64,000 bases of DNA from positions 248,001-312,000 of the forward strand of contig NZ_JARHTQ010000006.1 of the NCBI RefSeq assembly GCF_029223525.1, given 5' to 3'. Shown here in pieces: positions 1 through 8,435 of the stretch. The stretch comes from Streptantibioticus ferralitis (lineage in GTDB: Bacteria > Actinomycetota > Actinomycetes > Streptomycetales > Streptomycetaceae). The position numbers and the translations under genes were made by a program. The notes beneath the pieces were generated by a model, which saw only the letters and a list, made by a program, of their open reading frames with translations, ran no database searches and was not told where the DNA came from. Numbering within the stretch: the first letter of the stretch is position 1; each line of letters begins with the position of its first letter.

Positions 1-925
1 CGGGGACGTACTTGGCCGCCGTGGCCCTGGCGAGCTCGACCGCCTCCTCGTAGCGATCGGCGTCCACCAGCATCCGGGTCCAGGCGCTGCAGGTCTGGCC
101 GGAGTTGGCCATGACGTTCGCGATGCCGATGTTGACCGCACGGCCCAGATCGGCGCTCGGCAGGATGACGTTGGCGGACTTGCCGCCGAGTTCCAGCGCC
201 ACCCTCTTCACCGAGCGCGCGGCGGTGGCCGCGATCAGCTTGCCGACGGCCGTCGATCCGGTGAACGAGACCAGGTCCACGCCGTCGTGCTCGGCGAGAG
301 CCTGCCCGGCCACCGGTCCAAGGCCGGTGACCAGGTTGAACACGCCCGCGGGGAAGCCCGCATCGTGCACCGCCTCGGCGAAGATCCGCGCGACCATCGG
401 GGTGTCCTCGGCGGGCTTGAGGACGACCGTGCACCCCGCGGCCAGCGCGGGCACCACCTTGGCGACGATCTGGTGCAGCGGGTAGTTCCAGGGTGTGATC
501 GCCCCGACGACGCCCATGGGTTCGTGGTGGACGACGGAGTTCCCGACCTTCTCGGTGAACTCGTACGTCTCCAGCAGCTTGGCGTAGGAGGCGGCGACCG
601 CGGTGGGCATGTCGGTGTGGACCTTGCCGCTGAAGGCGAGCGGAGCGCCGAGTTCGGCGGTCACGGTCCGCGCGATCTCCTCGCGACGGCCGCTGAGCTG
701 TTCACTGAGCGCGGCGATCCGGGCGGCGCGCTCGGCGGGCGGCGTCTCGGCCCAGTCGCGGAAGGCGGCACGCGCGGCGCGTACCGCGCGGTCCACGTCC
801 TCGGCCGTTCCGGCCGGTACCGAGGCGATCACCCGCTCGTCCACCGGGTTCACCACCTCGACCCGGTCCGGGCCCGCGGCCTGCCGCCACTCGCCGTCGA
901 TGTACATCCCGTAGTGAGTCTGCAC
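1..925 (-). CDS. Aldehyde dehydrogenase, 3' end cut by window edge
   Basis: About 308 residues of an NAD(P)-dependent aldehyde dehydrogenase are visible; the C-terminus lies left of the window. GTG at 925 is chosen because GGGAGGA stands 6-7 bases upstream; an in-frame ATG at 907 is the alternative. Seen in order: the Rossmann signature FTGSTAVGK, the general-base segment LELGGKSAN and the catalytic-cysteine segment SGQTCSAW close to the window edge. The family oxidises an aldehyde to a carboxylate through a thiohemiacetal on this Cys. The gene is divergent from hmgA across a repeat- and dyad-rich spacer, so shared control is possible. The substrate cannot be read from the sequence. Confidence 0.93.
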   Translation of the reverse strand, partial: MQTHYGMYIDGEWRQAAGPDRVEVVNPVDERVIASVPAGTAEDVDRAVRAARAAFRDWAETPPAERAARIAALSEQLSGRREEIARTVTAELGAPLAFSGKVHTDMPTAVAASYAKLLETYEFTEKVGNSVVHHEPMGVVGAITPWNYPLHQIVAKVVPALAAGCTVVLKPAEDTPMVARIFAEAVHDAGFPAGVFNLVTGLGPVAGQALAEHDGVDLVSFTGSTAVGKLIAATAARSVKRVALELGGKSANVILPSADLGRAVNIGIANVMANSGQTCSAWTRMLVDADRYEEAVELARATAAKYVP

Positions 926-942
926 GTCGTTGTCCTCCCGGA

Positions 943-1103
943 TTCAACGCCGTCGGCCGACAGGCCGTCCTGGGGGGCGGTGGCCGGGCGACGGGTTCAA
1001 CGCCGCCGGCCGACGGGCCGTCCTTGAGGGGCGGTGGTCGGGCGACGGATTGAACGCCGTCGGCCGACAGGCCGTCCTTGGGGGGCGGTGGTCGGGCGAC
1101 GGG
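943..1103. repeat. Three tandem 53/54-bp GC-rich repeats
   Basis: Units begin at 943, 996 and 1050 with TTCAACGCCG or TTGAACGCCG. Each holds the palindrome GTCGGCCGAC (GCCGGCCGAC in unit 2) and ends in GGTCGGGCGACGG. They lie in the spacer between divergent ALDH and hmgA, outside both coding regions. They could form phased hairpins or be a locally amplified minisatellite. Confidence 0.85.
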
Positions 1104-1126
1104 TGGGCGGATGCCCCGACCACTCA

Positions 1127-1143
1127 AACTAGCGGCGCTAGTT
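1127..1143. promoter_or_regulatory. Dyad AACTAGC-ggc-GCTAGTT, candidate operator
   Basis: A perfect 7-bp inverted repeat with a 3-bp centre in the divergent ALDH/hmgA spacer. No poly-T follows and it is not next to a stop codon, so a protein-binding site is more likely than a terminator. The regulator is unknown; the GntR/UTRA protein at 2615 is one candidate. Confidence 0.5.
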
Positions 1144-1170
1144 GCCGGGGCACCAGCAGGCCCGGGGTGA

Positions 1171-1213
1171 TTGACGGCACGCCGTTGGAATCCTACGGTC
1201 ATCTATAGGATTC
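1171..1213 (+). promoter_or_regulatory. Putative hmgA promoter with overlapping dyad
   Basis: TTGACG (1171-1176), a 17-bp spacer and TACGGT (1194-1199) fit a vegetative sigma promoter. The inverted repeat GAATCCTA (1188-1195) / TAGGATTC (1206-1213) covers the -10 and the expected start point, the usual place for a repressor operator. hmgA starts 26 bp further on. The elements are seen; the function is inferred. Confidence 0.55.
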
Positions 1214-1238
1214 AGGACTCGCAGCGCGGGAGCACGCC

Positions 1239-2582
1239 ATGGGCAGCACACAGGACGGGGTAGGCAACGGCGTCGAGGCGGCCCGCAAGGCCGCCGAGGC
1301 GCTCACATACTCCTCCGGCTTCGGAAACGAGCACGTCAGCGAGGCCGTGCCGGGCGCGCTGCCGGTCGGCCGCAACTCGCCGCAACGCGCACCGCTCGGG
1401 CTGTACGCGGAGCAGCTGTCCGGCACCGCGTTCACCGAGCCGCGCCACCACAACCGGCGCAGCTGGCTCTACCGGATCCGGCCGTCGGCGGCGCATCCGC
1501 CGTTCTACCGGATCGACAACAAGCACCTGCGCAGCGCACCCTTCACCGAGGCCGTGCCGGACCCCAACCGGTTGCGCTGGAACCCGCTGCCCGTACCGCA
1601 GGAACCGACCGACTTCCTGGACGGCCTGGTGACCGTCGGCGGCAACGGGGATGTGCTGCAGCGCACCGGCGTCGGCATCCACTGGTACGCGGCCAACCGC
1701 TCCATGACCGACCGGGTCTTCTCCGACGCCGACGGCGAGCTGCTGATCGTCCCGGAGCGCGGCGGGCTGCTGCTGCGCACCGAGTTGGGGCTGCTGCGCG
1801 CCGAACCTGGGCACATCGCGCTGATCCCGCGCGGGGTGCGGTTCCGTGTCGAGTTGCTGGACGCCGAGGCGCGCGGCTATGTGTGCGAGAACTACGGCCA
1901 GCCGTTCCGCCTTCCCGACCTCGGCCCGATCGGCGCCAACGGCCTGGCGAACGCACGGGACTTCCTGGCGCCGGTGGCCGCGTACGAGGACCGCCAGGAG
2001 CCGGTCGAGGTGGTGAGCAAGTTCGGCGGCGGCCTGTGGACCGCCACCTACGACCACTCACCGCTGGACGTCGTCGCCTGGCATGGCAACTATGTGCCCT
2101 ATGTCTACGATCTGCACCGGTTCAACGTGATCGGCTCGATCTCCTACGACCACCCGGATCCGTCCATCTTCACGGTGCTCACCTCGCCGACCGACACCCC
2201 GGGCCTGGCGGGCGTGGACTTCGTGGTGTTCGCACCGCGCTGGCTGGTGGGCGAGGACACCTTCCGGCCGCCGTACTTCCACCGCAACGTGATGAGCGAG
2301 TTCATGGGCCTGGTGGAGGGCGCCTACGACGCGAAGGCGGAGGGTTTCGTGCCCGGCGGCTCGTCGCTGCACAACATGATGTCCGCGCACGGCCCTGATC
2401 GGGAGACGTTCGACAAGGCCAGCGCCGCCGAACTCAAGCCGCAGAAGGTCGACGACGGCCTGGCGTTCATGTTCGAGACCCGCTGGCCGGTGGTGCCGAC
2501 CACGCAGGCGCTGCACGCGGACCACCGACAGCAGGGCTACGACGCCGTATGGCAGGGTCTGGAGCGACACTTCAGGGCCTAG
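1239..2582 (+). CDS. hmgA: Homogentisate 1,2-dioxygenase
   Basis: 447 aa, full length for the family. The non-haem iron enzyme opens the homogentisate ring to maleylacetoacetate in tyrosine and phenylalanine breakdown. Aligning by eye with the human enzyme (ligands H335, E341, H371), the expected ligands are H348, E354 and H384, all present in [11 protein letters not shown] and [10 protein letters not shown]. The N-terminal [11 protein letters not shown] and [10 protein letters not shown] segments are also typical. The ATG lies 26 bp after a promoter/operator candidate. A GntR-type regulator gene starts 33 bp after the stop on the same strand. No other tyrosine-degradation gene is in the window. 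Confidence 0.97.
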   Translation: MGSTQDGVGNGVEAARKAAEALTYSSGFGNEHVSEAVPGALPVGRNSPQRAPLGLYAEQLSGTAFTEPRHHNRRSWLYRIRPSAAHPPFYRIDNKHLRSAPFTEAVPDPNRLRWNPLPVPQEPTDFLDGLVTVGGNGDVLQRTGVGIHWYAANRSMTDRVFSDADGELLIVPERGGLLLRTELGLLRAEPGHIALIPRGVRFRVELLDAEARGYVCENYGQPFRLPDLGPIGANGLANARDFLAPVAAYEDRQEPVEVVSKFGGGLWTATYDHSPLDVVAWHGNYVPYVYDLHRFNVIGSISYDHPDPSIFTVLTSPTDTPGLAGVDFVVFAPRWLVGEDTFRPPYFHRNVMSEFMGLVEGAYDAKAEGFVPGGSSLHNMMSAHGPDRETFDKASAAELKPQKVDDGLAFMFETRWPVVPTTQALHADHRQQGYDAVWQGLERHFRA

Positions 2583-2614
2583 CCGTCCTCGATCACACGC
2601 ACGCCGGAGCGAAC

Positions 2615-3364
2615 TTGACCTTTTTCGCCCCCGATTCGATCACCCTGAACCGCAAGCTCCCGTTGTGGTACCAGGTGTCGCAGTCGCTGCGCGCCTCGAT
2701 ACTCGGCCGCGGTGCGGACGCGCCGCTCCGGCTGCCGACCGAGGACGACCTCGCCGCGCACTACGGCGTCAGCGTGCTCACCATGCGGCAGGCGCTGAAG
2801 TCCCTTGAGGAAGAGGGGCTGATCAGCCGGCACCGGCGGCGGGGCACCTTCATCGAACCGGGGGCGCGGCGCACCGCTCCGGTGCGGCTGCTGGGTTCGG
2901 TCGACGCGATCGTGGCCCAGCAGTCCGGAATGCGGGCCACGATCCTCGGACACGGCGCGGTACCGGTCCCCGCCGACCTCAGCGAGCACTTCCCCACGGC
3001 GGAGGAGGTCGTCTCCTACCGCAGACTGCGGCGCGACGAGAGCGGAGAGCCGACCAACTGGGCGGAGAACCACGTCCTTCCGGAACTGGCCGCCCGCATC
3101 GACCTCGCCGATCTCGAACACTGGCCGATGACCAAGGTGCTGCGGGACCGCCTTGGCGTGCGGATCAACCGGATCACCGACACGGTGGAGGCCAGGCTGG
3201 CCGATCCGGAGACCGCACGGCTGCTGGAGGTGCCGCTGTGCAGCCCGATCCTGCACTACACGGGGGTCACCTACGACGAGAGCGGCCGGGCGGTCGACGT
3301 GGTGCGCATCCACTACCGCGGCGACCGGTTCTCGTTCTCGGTCACCATGGAGGCGCGGTACTGA
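2615..3364 (+). CDS. GntR-family regulator with UTRA effector domain
   Basis: About 249 aa from TTG 2615, which has GGAG five bases upstream and starts after the hmgA stop; an in-frame start at 2549 would overlap hmgA and lacks such a site. Residues about 15-80 form the GntR winged helix (LPTEDDLAAHYGVSVLTMRQAL, then LISRHRRRGTFI); the rest is a HutC-type UTRA ligand domain ending in IHYRGDRFSFSV. Such proteins usually repress nearby genes and release DNA on binding a small metabolite. Position suggests control of hmgA and/or the ALDH through the dyads at 1127-1143 and 1188-1213, but this is inference. Confidence 0.88.
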   Translation: MTFFAPDSITLNRKLPLWYQVSQSLRASILGRGADAPLRLPTEDDLAAHYGVSVLTMRQALKSLEEEGLISRHRRRGTFIEPGARRTAPVRLLGSVDAIVAQQSGMRATILGHGAVPVPADLSEHFPTAEEVVSYRRLRRDESGEPTNWAENHVLPELAARIDLADLEHWPMTKVLRDRLGVRINRITDTVEARLADPETARLLEVPLCSPILHYTGVTYDESGRAVDVVRIHYRGDRFSFSVTMEARY

Positions 3365-3452
3365 TGCGCCTTGCGGCGTCGGCCCGGGCGAGGGGTGCCG
3401 GCGGGGGGTCCGGGGGTCATGCCCCGGGAAGGCGCAGCCCGGTCCCAGTACC

Positions 3453-4661
3453 ATGCGTGCGGTGAGCGACGACGCGCCCCTGCTCGACGACCTGATGCCC
3501 TGGTCCGCCGCGCCGCTGAGGCTCGGCCGAAGCTGGGTGCTGGCCCCGGACGCCAAGTCGCTACGTGCCCGCTGGGACGCCCTGTTGCGGGGCACTACGG
3601 CGGAGCGCGAGGCACTGTTCTGCCCGACCAGGTCGCGTACCGTGCACAGTACGGTGGCGCAACTTCCGGGTCACCGCGCACCGACGACCAGGCTGGCCGA
3701 CGAGAGCGGGCCGTGCCCCGAGCCGGTGCGCATGCTGCACGGGCCGTACGACCAGCAGTGGCTGATCCCCGACCACCGGTTGCTCGACGCCGCCCGCGCC
3801 GAGTTGTGGCGGGTCGCGGACGACCGGCAGTTGTTCGCCGTTGAGCAGGGCTACCTGCCGCAGGCTCCCGGCCCCGCGGTGGTGTGCACCGCGCTGCTGC
3901 CCGACGGCCGCTCTCCCGCGGGGCGGCCGGGCCGCATCCGTCCGCTGTACCGCCGTCCCGGCGGCGCCGAGCCCAACTACGCACCCGGGCTGCTGGACCA
4001 CCTCGGCAAGCGATGCGATCGCTCGGTGACCGCGGAGGATCTGCTGGCCTGGATCACGCTGTTCGCCCGGCACTCTCCGGCGGGCTGCGTGGTACCGCTT
4101 CCTGCCGGCGGCGAACTGTGGGACGCGGGCGTCGAGTTGGGCCGGACCGCGCTGGACGTCCAGACCCGCGGCGCCCGCTCCGGCGGGCGGCCGCGGCTGC
4201 CCGGTGGCCGCCGACCGTACGTTCGCGCTCCGCTGCCCGCGCGCCCCGACGCGCTGCGGTACGACCCGCAGGAGGAAGCGCTGTTCGTCGGCGACGGACG
4301 CATCTCGCCGGTTCCGCGCGGCGCATGGGAGTTCCAGGCGGGCGGCGTACGGGTCCTCGACGCCTGGTTCGACAGCCGGACCAGGGTGGCCGAGCCGGGC
4401 ACGCTGGCGGCGATCGGGCCCGCCGCATGGCCGCAGGAGTGGACCTCTGAGCTGCTGGAGCTGATCACGGTGCTGGCACTGCTCGCCGAACTGCGGCCGC
4501 TGCGACGGACGTTGACCGCCGCACTGGAGTCCGGCCCGTGCACCGGCACCGATGAGCTGCGCGCCGCGGGAGTGCTCCCGGTGCCGGAGGCGGCGCGGCG
4601 GCCCGCTTCCGTGCTCGACCATCCCGAGGAGGGTCCGGGCGGCCAGTTCGCGCTGCTCTAG
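3453..4661 (+). CDS. Type ISP restriction-modification C-terminal-domain-like protein
   Basis: 402 aa from ATG 3453 (GTG 3462 is an alternative). The sequence (PLLDDLMPW, EALFCPTRSRTVHS, GPCPEPVRMLHGPYDQQWLIPDHR, DELWRV-like segments) resembles the Streptomyces proteins annotated as type ISP restriction/modification enzymes. I see no helicase, nuclease or methyltransferase motif (no Walker A, no NPPY), so only the part matching the C-terminal specificity domain is present. It may be a domesticated DNA-recognition protein. It follows the GntR gene on the same strand after 88 bp. Family assignment is from memory; function unknown. Confidence 0.62.
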   Translation: MRAVSDDAPLLDDLMPWSAAPLRLGRSWVLAPDAKSLRARWDALLRGTTAEREALFCPTRSRTVHSTVAQLPGHRAPTTRLADESGPCPEPVRMLHGPYDQQWLIPDHRLLDAARAELWRVADDRQLFAVEQGYLPQAPGPAVVCTALLPDGRSPAGRPGRIRPLYRRPGGAEPNYAPGLLDHLGKRCDRSVTAEDLLAWITLFARHSPAGCVVPLPAGGELWDAGVELGRTALDVQTRGARSGGRPRLPGGRRPYVRAPLPARPDALRYDPQEEALFVGDGRISPVPRGAWEFQAGGVRVLDAWFDSRTRVAEPGTLAAIGPAAWPQEWTSELLELITVLALLAELRPLRRTLTAALESGPCTGTDELRAAGVLPVPEAARRPASVLDHPEEGPGGQFALL

Positions 4662-4750
4662 GACCGGCGGGCCTCGGCTTCGTAACCGGCCATCAGCCGG
4701 TTGATCACGCGCTCGAAGGTGGAGTCGGGGTCCGTGGCGGAAGGAGCGGT
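4658..4750 (-). pseudogene. Remnant: C-terminal end of a TetR-family regulator
   Basis: Only about 25-30 codons at the 3' end look coding (DPDSTFERVINRLMAGYEAEARRS, read on the minus strand), matching the usual C-terminus of TetR regulators with a DPD-x-TFE segment. No helix-turn-helix or start lies upstream; the sequence runs straight into the ABC permease remnant. It is probably what is left of the regulator of a divergent efflux operon after a deletion removed the 5' parts of both genes. Its stop overlaps that of the preceding plus-strand gene. Confidence 0.6.
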
Positions 4751-4797
4751 GCGGAGCACTTCGCAGCCCGCCCACTCCGATGGGCCCCGGCCAATGG

Positions 4798-5457
4798 GTG
4801 TACGACGGCTGGGCGATGGTGCTCCGCCATCTGCAACGGCTGCGCAACGCGCCCAGCCTGATCGTGCTGACACTCCGGTTCCGTGGCCTGCCGATGAGCC
4901 GGAGCGCGGTACCTCTGGGGCAGGCGTTGTCGTAGGCGTTCATCGCCGCGATCGCGCTGGTGCCGCTGGTACTGGTGGGCTTGGCGGTGGGCTGGCGAAT
5001 CAGGGGCGGCGCCGCGAGTGCGCTGGGCGCACTGGGGCTGCTACTGCTCTTCCGACTGGTCGCGGGGTGGATCGGGCAGTACCTGGGGCTGCTGGTCGGC
5101 TCCGAGGAGGCCGCGGGCCAACTCAGCAGCGTGGTCTTCGCGGTGACGCTGATCTCCAACACCTATGTGCCGACCGGCAGCATGCCCGGCTGGCTGCGGG
5201 CGGTCGCCGAGTGGAACCCGATCAGCGCGGTGGTGGCCGCCTGCCGGGACCTGACGGGCAACGTGCTGGCGCGGCCCGGCGCGGCCCGGCCGGTGGCGCA
5301 CCCGGTGGCGGGCGCGCTGATCTGGTCGCTGGTGCTGCTGGTGGTGGTGTTCGCACCGCTGACGGTTCGGCGGTACGCGCGGCGGTCACTGACGGGCACA
5401 AACGAGGATCACGCCGGTGATGCTCGGCCTGGCCGGGACCGTGATATGGGCGGCTGA
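4798..5457 (+). pseudogene. ABC-2 type (DrrB-like) permease with deletion and stop codon
   Basis: In one frame, residues like the N-terminus of a drug ABC permease (VYDGWAMVLRHLQRLRNAP) run into a later motif (FRGLPMSRSAV), then an in-frame TAG at 4933-4935, then an intact C-terminal half with hydrophobic segments and SNTYVPTGSMPGWLRAVAEWNP, a DrrB-type signature. Roughly 50-60 central residues seem to be missing and the stop splits the rest. An in-frame ATG at 4960 could yield a fragment, but a working transporter is very unlikely. No ATPase partner is present. With the TetR piece next to it, this is a decayed efflux locus. Confidence 0.8.
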
Positions 5458-5463
5458 CGCCGC

Positions 5464-5557
5464 GGGCATCCGGCTCCCCATGCCGGGGTGGGGCGCCGGA
5501 TGCCCCAGGGAGGGGTGCGCCGGTCGGACCGAGGGGCACGGGAGTCCCGTCGGTCCG
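5464..5557. terminator. Two hairpins between convergent genes
   Basis: Hairpin one pairs GGGCATCCGGC (5464-5474) with GCCGGATGCCC (5495-5505) and has an inner CCCC/GGGG stem. Hairpin two pairs CGGACCGA (5525-5532) with TCGGTCCG (5550-5557). They sit between the end of the permease remnant and the end of the convergent small gene, as expected for a bidirectional terminator without a U-tract. Confidence 0.55.
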
Positions 5558-5569
5558 GTCGGCGGCAGG

Positions 5570-5830
5570 TCAGCCGCGGCTGCCGAACAACGAACGGCGC
5601 AGCCGTCGCAGCGGCGCGAACAGCGAGACGCGCGCGCCGCGGTTCTCTCTGGTCTGGCAGGTGTCCCGCGCCGTCAGCTCGCGCATCAGCAGCGTCGCGT
5701 CCGCGGTCTCGCGCTGCGGCACCGCAGGGCCCCCGAGCACCGCCAGATGGCGGTCAAGACGCGCACTGGACGCGCTGCTCCCGCAGTTGATCGCAGGCAC
5801 ACGTGGCCTGCTGCGCACTATTTGCTCCAT
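5570..5830 (-). CDS. Small hypothetical protein, 86 aa
   Basis: ATG 5830 is preceded by GGGGAG at good spacing. The product is Arg-rich, with an N-terminal MEQIVRSRPRVPAINCGSS segment and a basic tail (APLRRLRRSLFGSRG). No signal peptide, membrane span or catalytic motif is visible. I believe similar short proteins occur across Streptomyces but attach no function. The gene stands alone; 163 bp separate it from the SGNH hydrolase gene on the same strand. The basic tail might bind nucleic acid or membrane, which is speculation. Confidence 0.6.
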   Translation of the reverse strand: MEQIVRSRPRVPAINCGSSASSARLDRHLAVLGGPAVPQRETADATLLMRELTARDTCQTRENRGARVSLFAPLRRLRRSLFGSRG

Positions 5831-5993
5831 TACTACTCCCCACCCGTACGAGGCACCCGGCCCGGGCAGCGTAACCCTATCGCCCCGCCGCGTCACCCGC
5901 GCATCCACAGGCTCGGATTCACCTGCCGAACAGGCGTGTTGACGCCCGACGCCGCGCGCTCGCACGGTAGTTGACCGGATGCCCCATCGAATA

Positions 5994-6791
5994 TCACCTG
6001 GCAGCCGCGGTGAACTCCGGAAGGTACCCGCTTGACTGCCCCTCCGCCGTCGGGTGGTACGAATCACCGAGTGGAACGGTGACGCTGTGCAGCCATGGGT
6101 GGCCGCCGCAGATTTCATGGGGCGCGAAGGCGCGTCGCACGTCGCGAAAGGTGAAACCGTGATCGGCCGCGCGCCGGGCGATGACGGAGTCGACCTCGTC
6201 GGCCGCCCGGTTGACGGCCGAGCGCTTGGCCTCGCTCATCCCGGCGCGGCATGAGCCGTTCAACTGGTAGAAGCGCGGATAGCCCAGCACCACGACGCGC
6301 GCCGCCGGAGCCTTGGCGCGGATCACCGAGTAGACATGGTCGAGGCGGCTCTGCAGCGTGCCGCGAAAGTAGTCCTCGGCTTGTGCGATCCGGTTCAGAC
6401 AAACGGTGTCGGACGACAGCACGCAGGTGGTCATCACACTGGCGAAGCCCGCGTCGTCAGCGCCGGCGGTGATGCTGACCAGGCTGGTCGACTGACTGAG
6501 CGGCCCCAACTGGTTGTTGATGACGTCCGTTGTCGTGGCGCCGTCGCACGCGGTGAAGGCGAAGGACGACGGGGCGTGGGCGGCGGCCCACAACTGCGGG
6601 TAGGCCTTGGTGCTGCGCCTGCAACCGCCGCTGGACCCCGCGTAGTCGCCCGCTCCGACGCCGGCGGAGTACGAGTCGCCGAGCGCCGCGTAGGCCGAAC
6701 CCGTCGCGTCCGCCGCACTCGTGCCGAGCAGGGTGGCAGCGGCGGCGAGCGGCAGCGCGCAAGCGGCGGCGACAAGCCGGGTGAATCTCAT
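5994..6791 (-). CDS. Secreted SGNH/GDSL-family hydrolase
   Basis: 265 aa from ATG 6791 with AGGGGG upstream. A signal peptide is clear (MRFTRL, an Ala/Leu core, cleavage near ADATG). Block I is ALGDSYSAG with the nucleophile Ser; block V is GDSYHPTAEGQ with the catalytic His and Asp. Block III reads ITAGADDAGF, where most relatives have GGND, so the oxyanion Asn is replaced by Asp. Cysteine pairs suggest disulfides, as in Streptomyces esterases of this fold. It probably cleaves esters of lipids or polysaccharides outside the cell. The substrate is unknown; the exopolysaccharide operon next door is divergent. Confidence 0.92.
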   Translation of the reverse strand: MRFTRLVAAACALPLAAAATLLGTSAADATGSAYAALGDSYSAGVGAGDYAGSSGGCRRSTKAYPQLWAAAHAPSSFAFTACDGATTTDVINNQLGPLSQSTSLVSITAGADDAGFASVMTTCVLSSDTVCLNRIAQAEDYFRGTLQSRLDHVYSVIRAKAPAARVVVLGYPRFYQLNGSCRAGMSEAKRSAVNRAADEVDSVIARRAADHGFTFRDVRRAFAPHEICGGHPWLHSVTVPLGDSYHPTAEGQSSGYLPEFTAAAR

Positions 6792-6963
6792 GGAAGCCCC
6801 CTTGAGTGGTGTTCTCCGGCTCTGTCGTAGCAGTGACCAGGGCGGCTGGGCGGCGTCCAGGCCAAGGATTCCCCCGATCGGTGACGGTCTGCGGCGAGAT
6901 TCCCGGAATCCTTGACGGGCTGCCGGGACTGCGCGACATTGAAGCCCGGGGGGCAAGTCGCCA

Positions 6964-7338
6964 ATGCATCCAATTGCCAAGGAATCTCTGCCACTTCTCG
7001 CTGGTGCTGCTGTCGGCACGGGAGTGGCCGGTGCCGCGCTTGTACTGGCCAACATCAGTTCGCCGCTGCGCGCGCCGTTCACCTTCTTCTTCCTGATCGT
7101 CGCGCCCGGAGCCGCGCTGGCCAGCACGCTGCGCAGCCTTGACCCGCTCAGCCGGGTGGTGGTCGCCGCGGTCGGCTCGATCGTGCTGGACCTGCTGGTC
7201 GGCCAGGTGATGCTGATGCTGCATCAGTGGTCGATACGTGGTGGTGTGGTGGTGATCGCCGCGCTGAGCGCCGCGATGTTCCTGCTGCCGCTGGCCCGGC
7301 GTGGCTACGGAGTCACGGCGAGAAGGCGCGATCCTTGA
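6964..7338 (+). CDS. Small membrane protein, first gene of polysaccharide operon
   Basis: 124 aa with four hydrophobic segments (about 10-30, 38-58, 65-88 and 94-112) and a basic C-terminus. ATG 6964 follows a G-rich stretch (GGGGGG). Its TGA overlaps the TTG start of the next gene (TTGA at 7335-7338), so it is translationally coupled to the acyltransferase and belongs to the same operon. It has no recognised domain. It may be a membrane scaffold or accessory subunit of the polysaccharide machinery. Confidence 0.75.
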   Translation: MHPIAKESLPLLAGAAVGTGVAGAALVLANISSPLRAPFTFFFLIVAPGAALASTLRSLDPLSRVVVAAVGSIVLDLLVGQVMLMLHQWSIRGGVVVIAALSAAMFLLPLARRGYGVTARRRDP

Positions 7339-8435
7339 GACCGGAGATCCGTGTCCTGCGCCCGGCCGAGCTGACCGATGCCGACCGTGCGGCCTGGACC
7401 GGCCTCCAGTCGCGGGCCTGGGTGTCCGGCAGTCCTTCGCTCGCCAATCCCTTCCTGTCACCGGAGTTCACCACGGCGGTGGGCCGCTTCCGGCGCGGGG
7501 TGCGGGTAGCGGTGGTCCACGAGGACGGTGAGCCCGCCGCCTTCTTCCCCTTCCAGCGGTCCGCCTTGGGCGTCGGCAGGGCGGTCGGCCTCGGTCTGTC
7601 CGACTGCCAGGGGCTGGTGCACCGGCCGGGCTTCCAGTGGGACGCGCGCGAGCTGCTGCGTGCCTGCCGATTGGCGATATGGGAGTTCGACCATCTCGTC
7701 GAGGGCCAGAAGCCCTTCGAGATGGGCGCCACCGGCTCGTACCCCTCTCCGGTGATCGACGTCGAGCAGGGATACGAGGCGTATCTGGGCTATCTGCGCG
7801 GCCACGCCGCGAAGTTCGTCCGCACCACGCTCGCCAAGGAGCGCAAGCTGGCGCGGGAGGCGGGCGAGGTCCGGTACGTACACGATGAGCGCGATCCCGC
7901 GGTGCTGCGCACACTGATGGGCTGGAAGTCGGCGCAGTACCGCAGGACCGGTCGCAGCGACCGGTTCGCCCGGCCGTGGATCGTGCAGCTCGTGGAGCAC
8001 CTCTTCCACACCCGCGGTGAGGCCTTCGCCGGGCTGCTCTCCGTGCTCTACGCGGGTGGGCGCCCGGTGGCAGCGCACTTCGGGTTGCGTTCCGACCGGG
8101 TGATCGCCTGTTGGTTCCCGGCGTACGACACCGCGTTCGGTAAATACTCACCGGGTCTCGCGTTGCATCTGAGAATGGCCGAGGCGGCTGCGGCTGACGG
8201 GATCGGCTATCTTGATCTCGGCCGGGGCGAAAAGGAATACAAAGAGTCGCTCAAAACTCGTGAACTTTCCGTGACGGAAGGTTGGGTGACACGGCGCCAC
8301 CCGGTCGCGATCGGTCATCTGGCCCGGCGTGCGCCAGTGCGGGGGGCCCGCAACGCGGTGCTGGCGCGCCCCCAACTCCGGGGCCGCGCCGACCAGTTGC
8401 TCAAGCAGCTGGGGCGGCTGCGCGCGGGCGACTGA
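7335..8435 (+). CDS. CelD/FemAB-like GNAT-fold acyltransferase
   Basis: 366 aa from TTG 7335, which overlaps the upstream stop and has GAAGG upstream; the long upstream extension in this frame is read-through of the previous gene. The second half has the BioF2/CelD-like acetyltransferase pattern: HAAKFVRTTLAKERKL, VAAHFGLRSDRVIACWFPAYD, and YLDLGRGEKEYKESLK. Proteins of this family sit in polysaccharide clusters and are thought to acylate sugar residues or carrier-linked intermediates. The enzyme looks soluble. The C-terminus is rich in Arg and lacks known motifs. Confidence 0.85.
   Translation: MRPEIRVLRPAELTDADRAAWTGLQSRAWVSGSPSLANPFLSPEFTTAVGRFRRGVRVAVVHEDGEPAAFFPFQRSALGVGRAVGLGLSDCQGLVHRPGFQWDARELLRACRLAIWEFDHLVEGQKPFEMGATGSYPSPVIDVEQGYEAYLGYLRGHAAKFVRTTLAKERKLAREAGEVRYVHDERDPAVLRTLMGWKSAQYRRTGRSDRFARPWIVQLVEHLFHTRGEAFAGLLSVLYAGGRPVAAHFGLRSDRVIACWFPAYDTAFGKYSPGLALHLRMAEAAAADGIGYLDLGRGEKEYKESLKTRELSVTEGWVTRRHPVAIGHLARRAPVRGARNAVLARPQLRGRADQLLKQLGRLRAGD

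Noticed and set aside
943-1103. Possible CRISPR array in the ALDH/hmgA spacer
   Set aside because: The units are contiguous 53/54-bp repeats without unique spacers.
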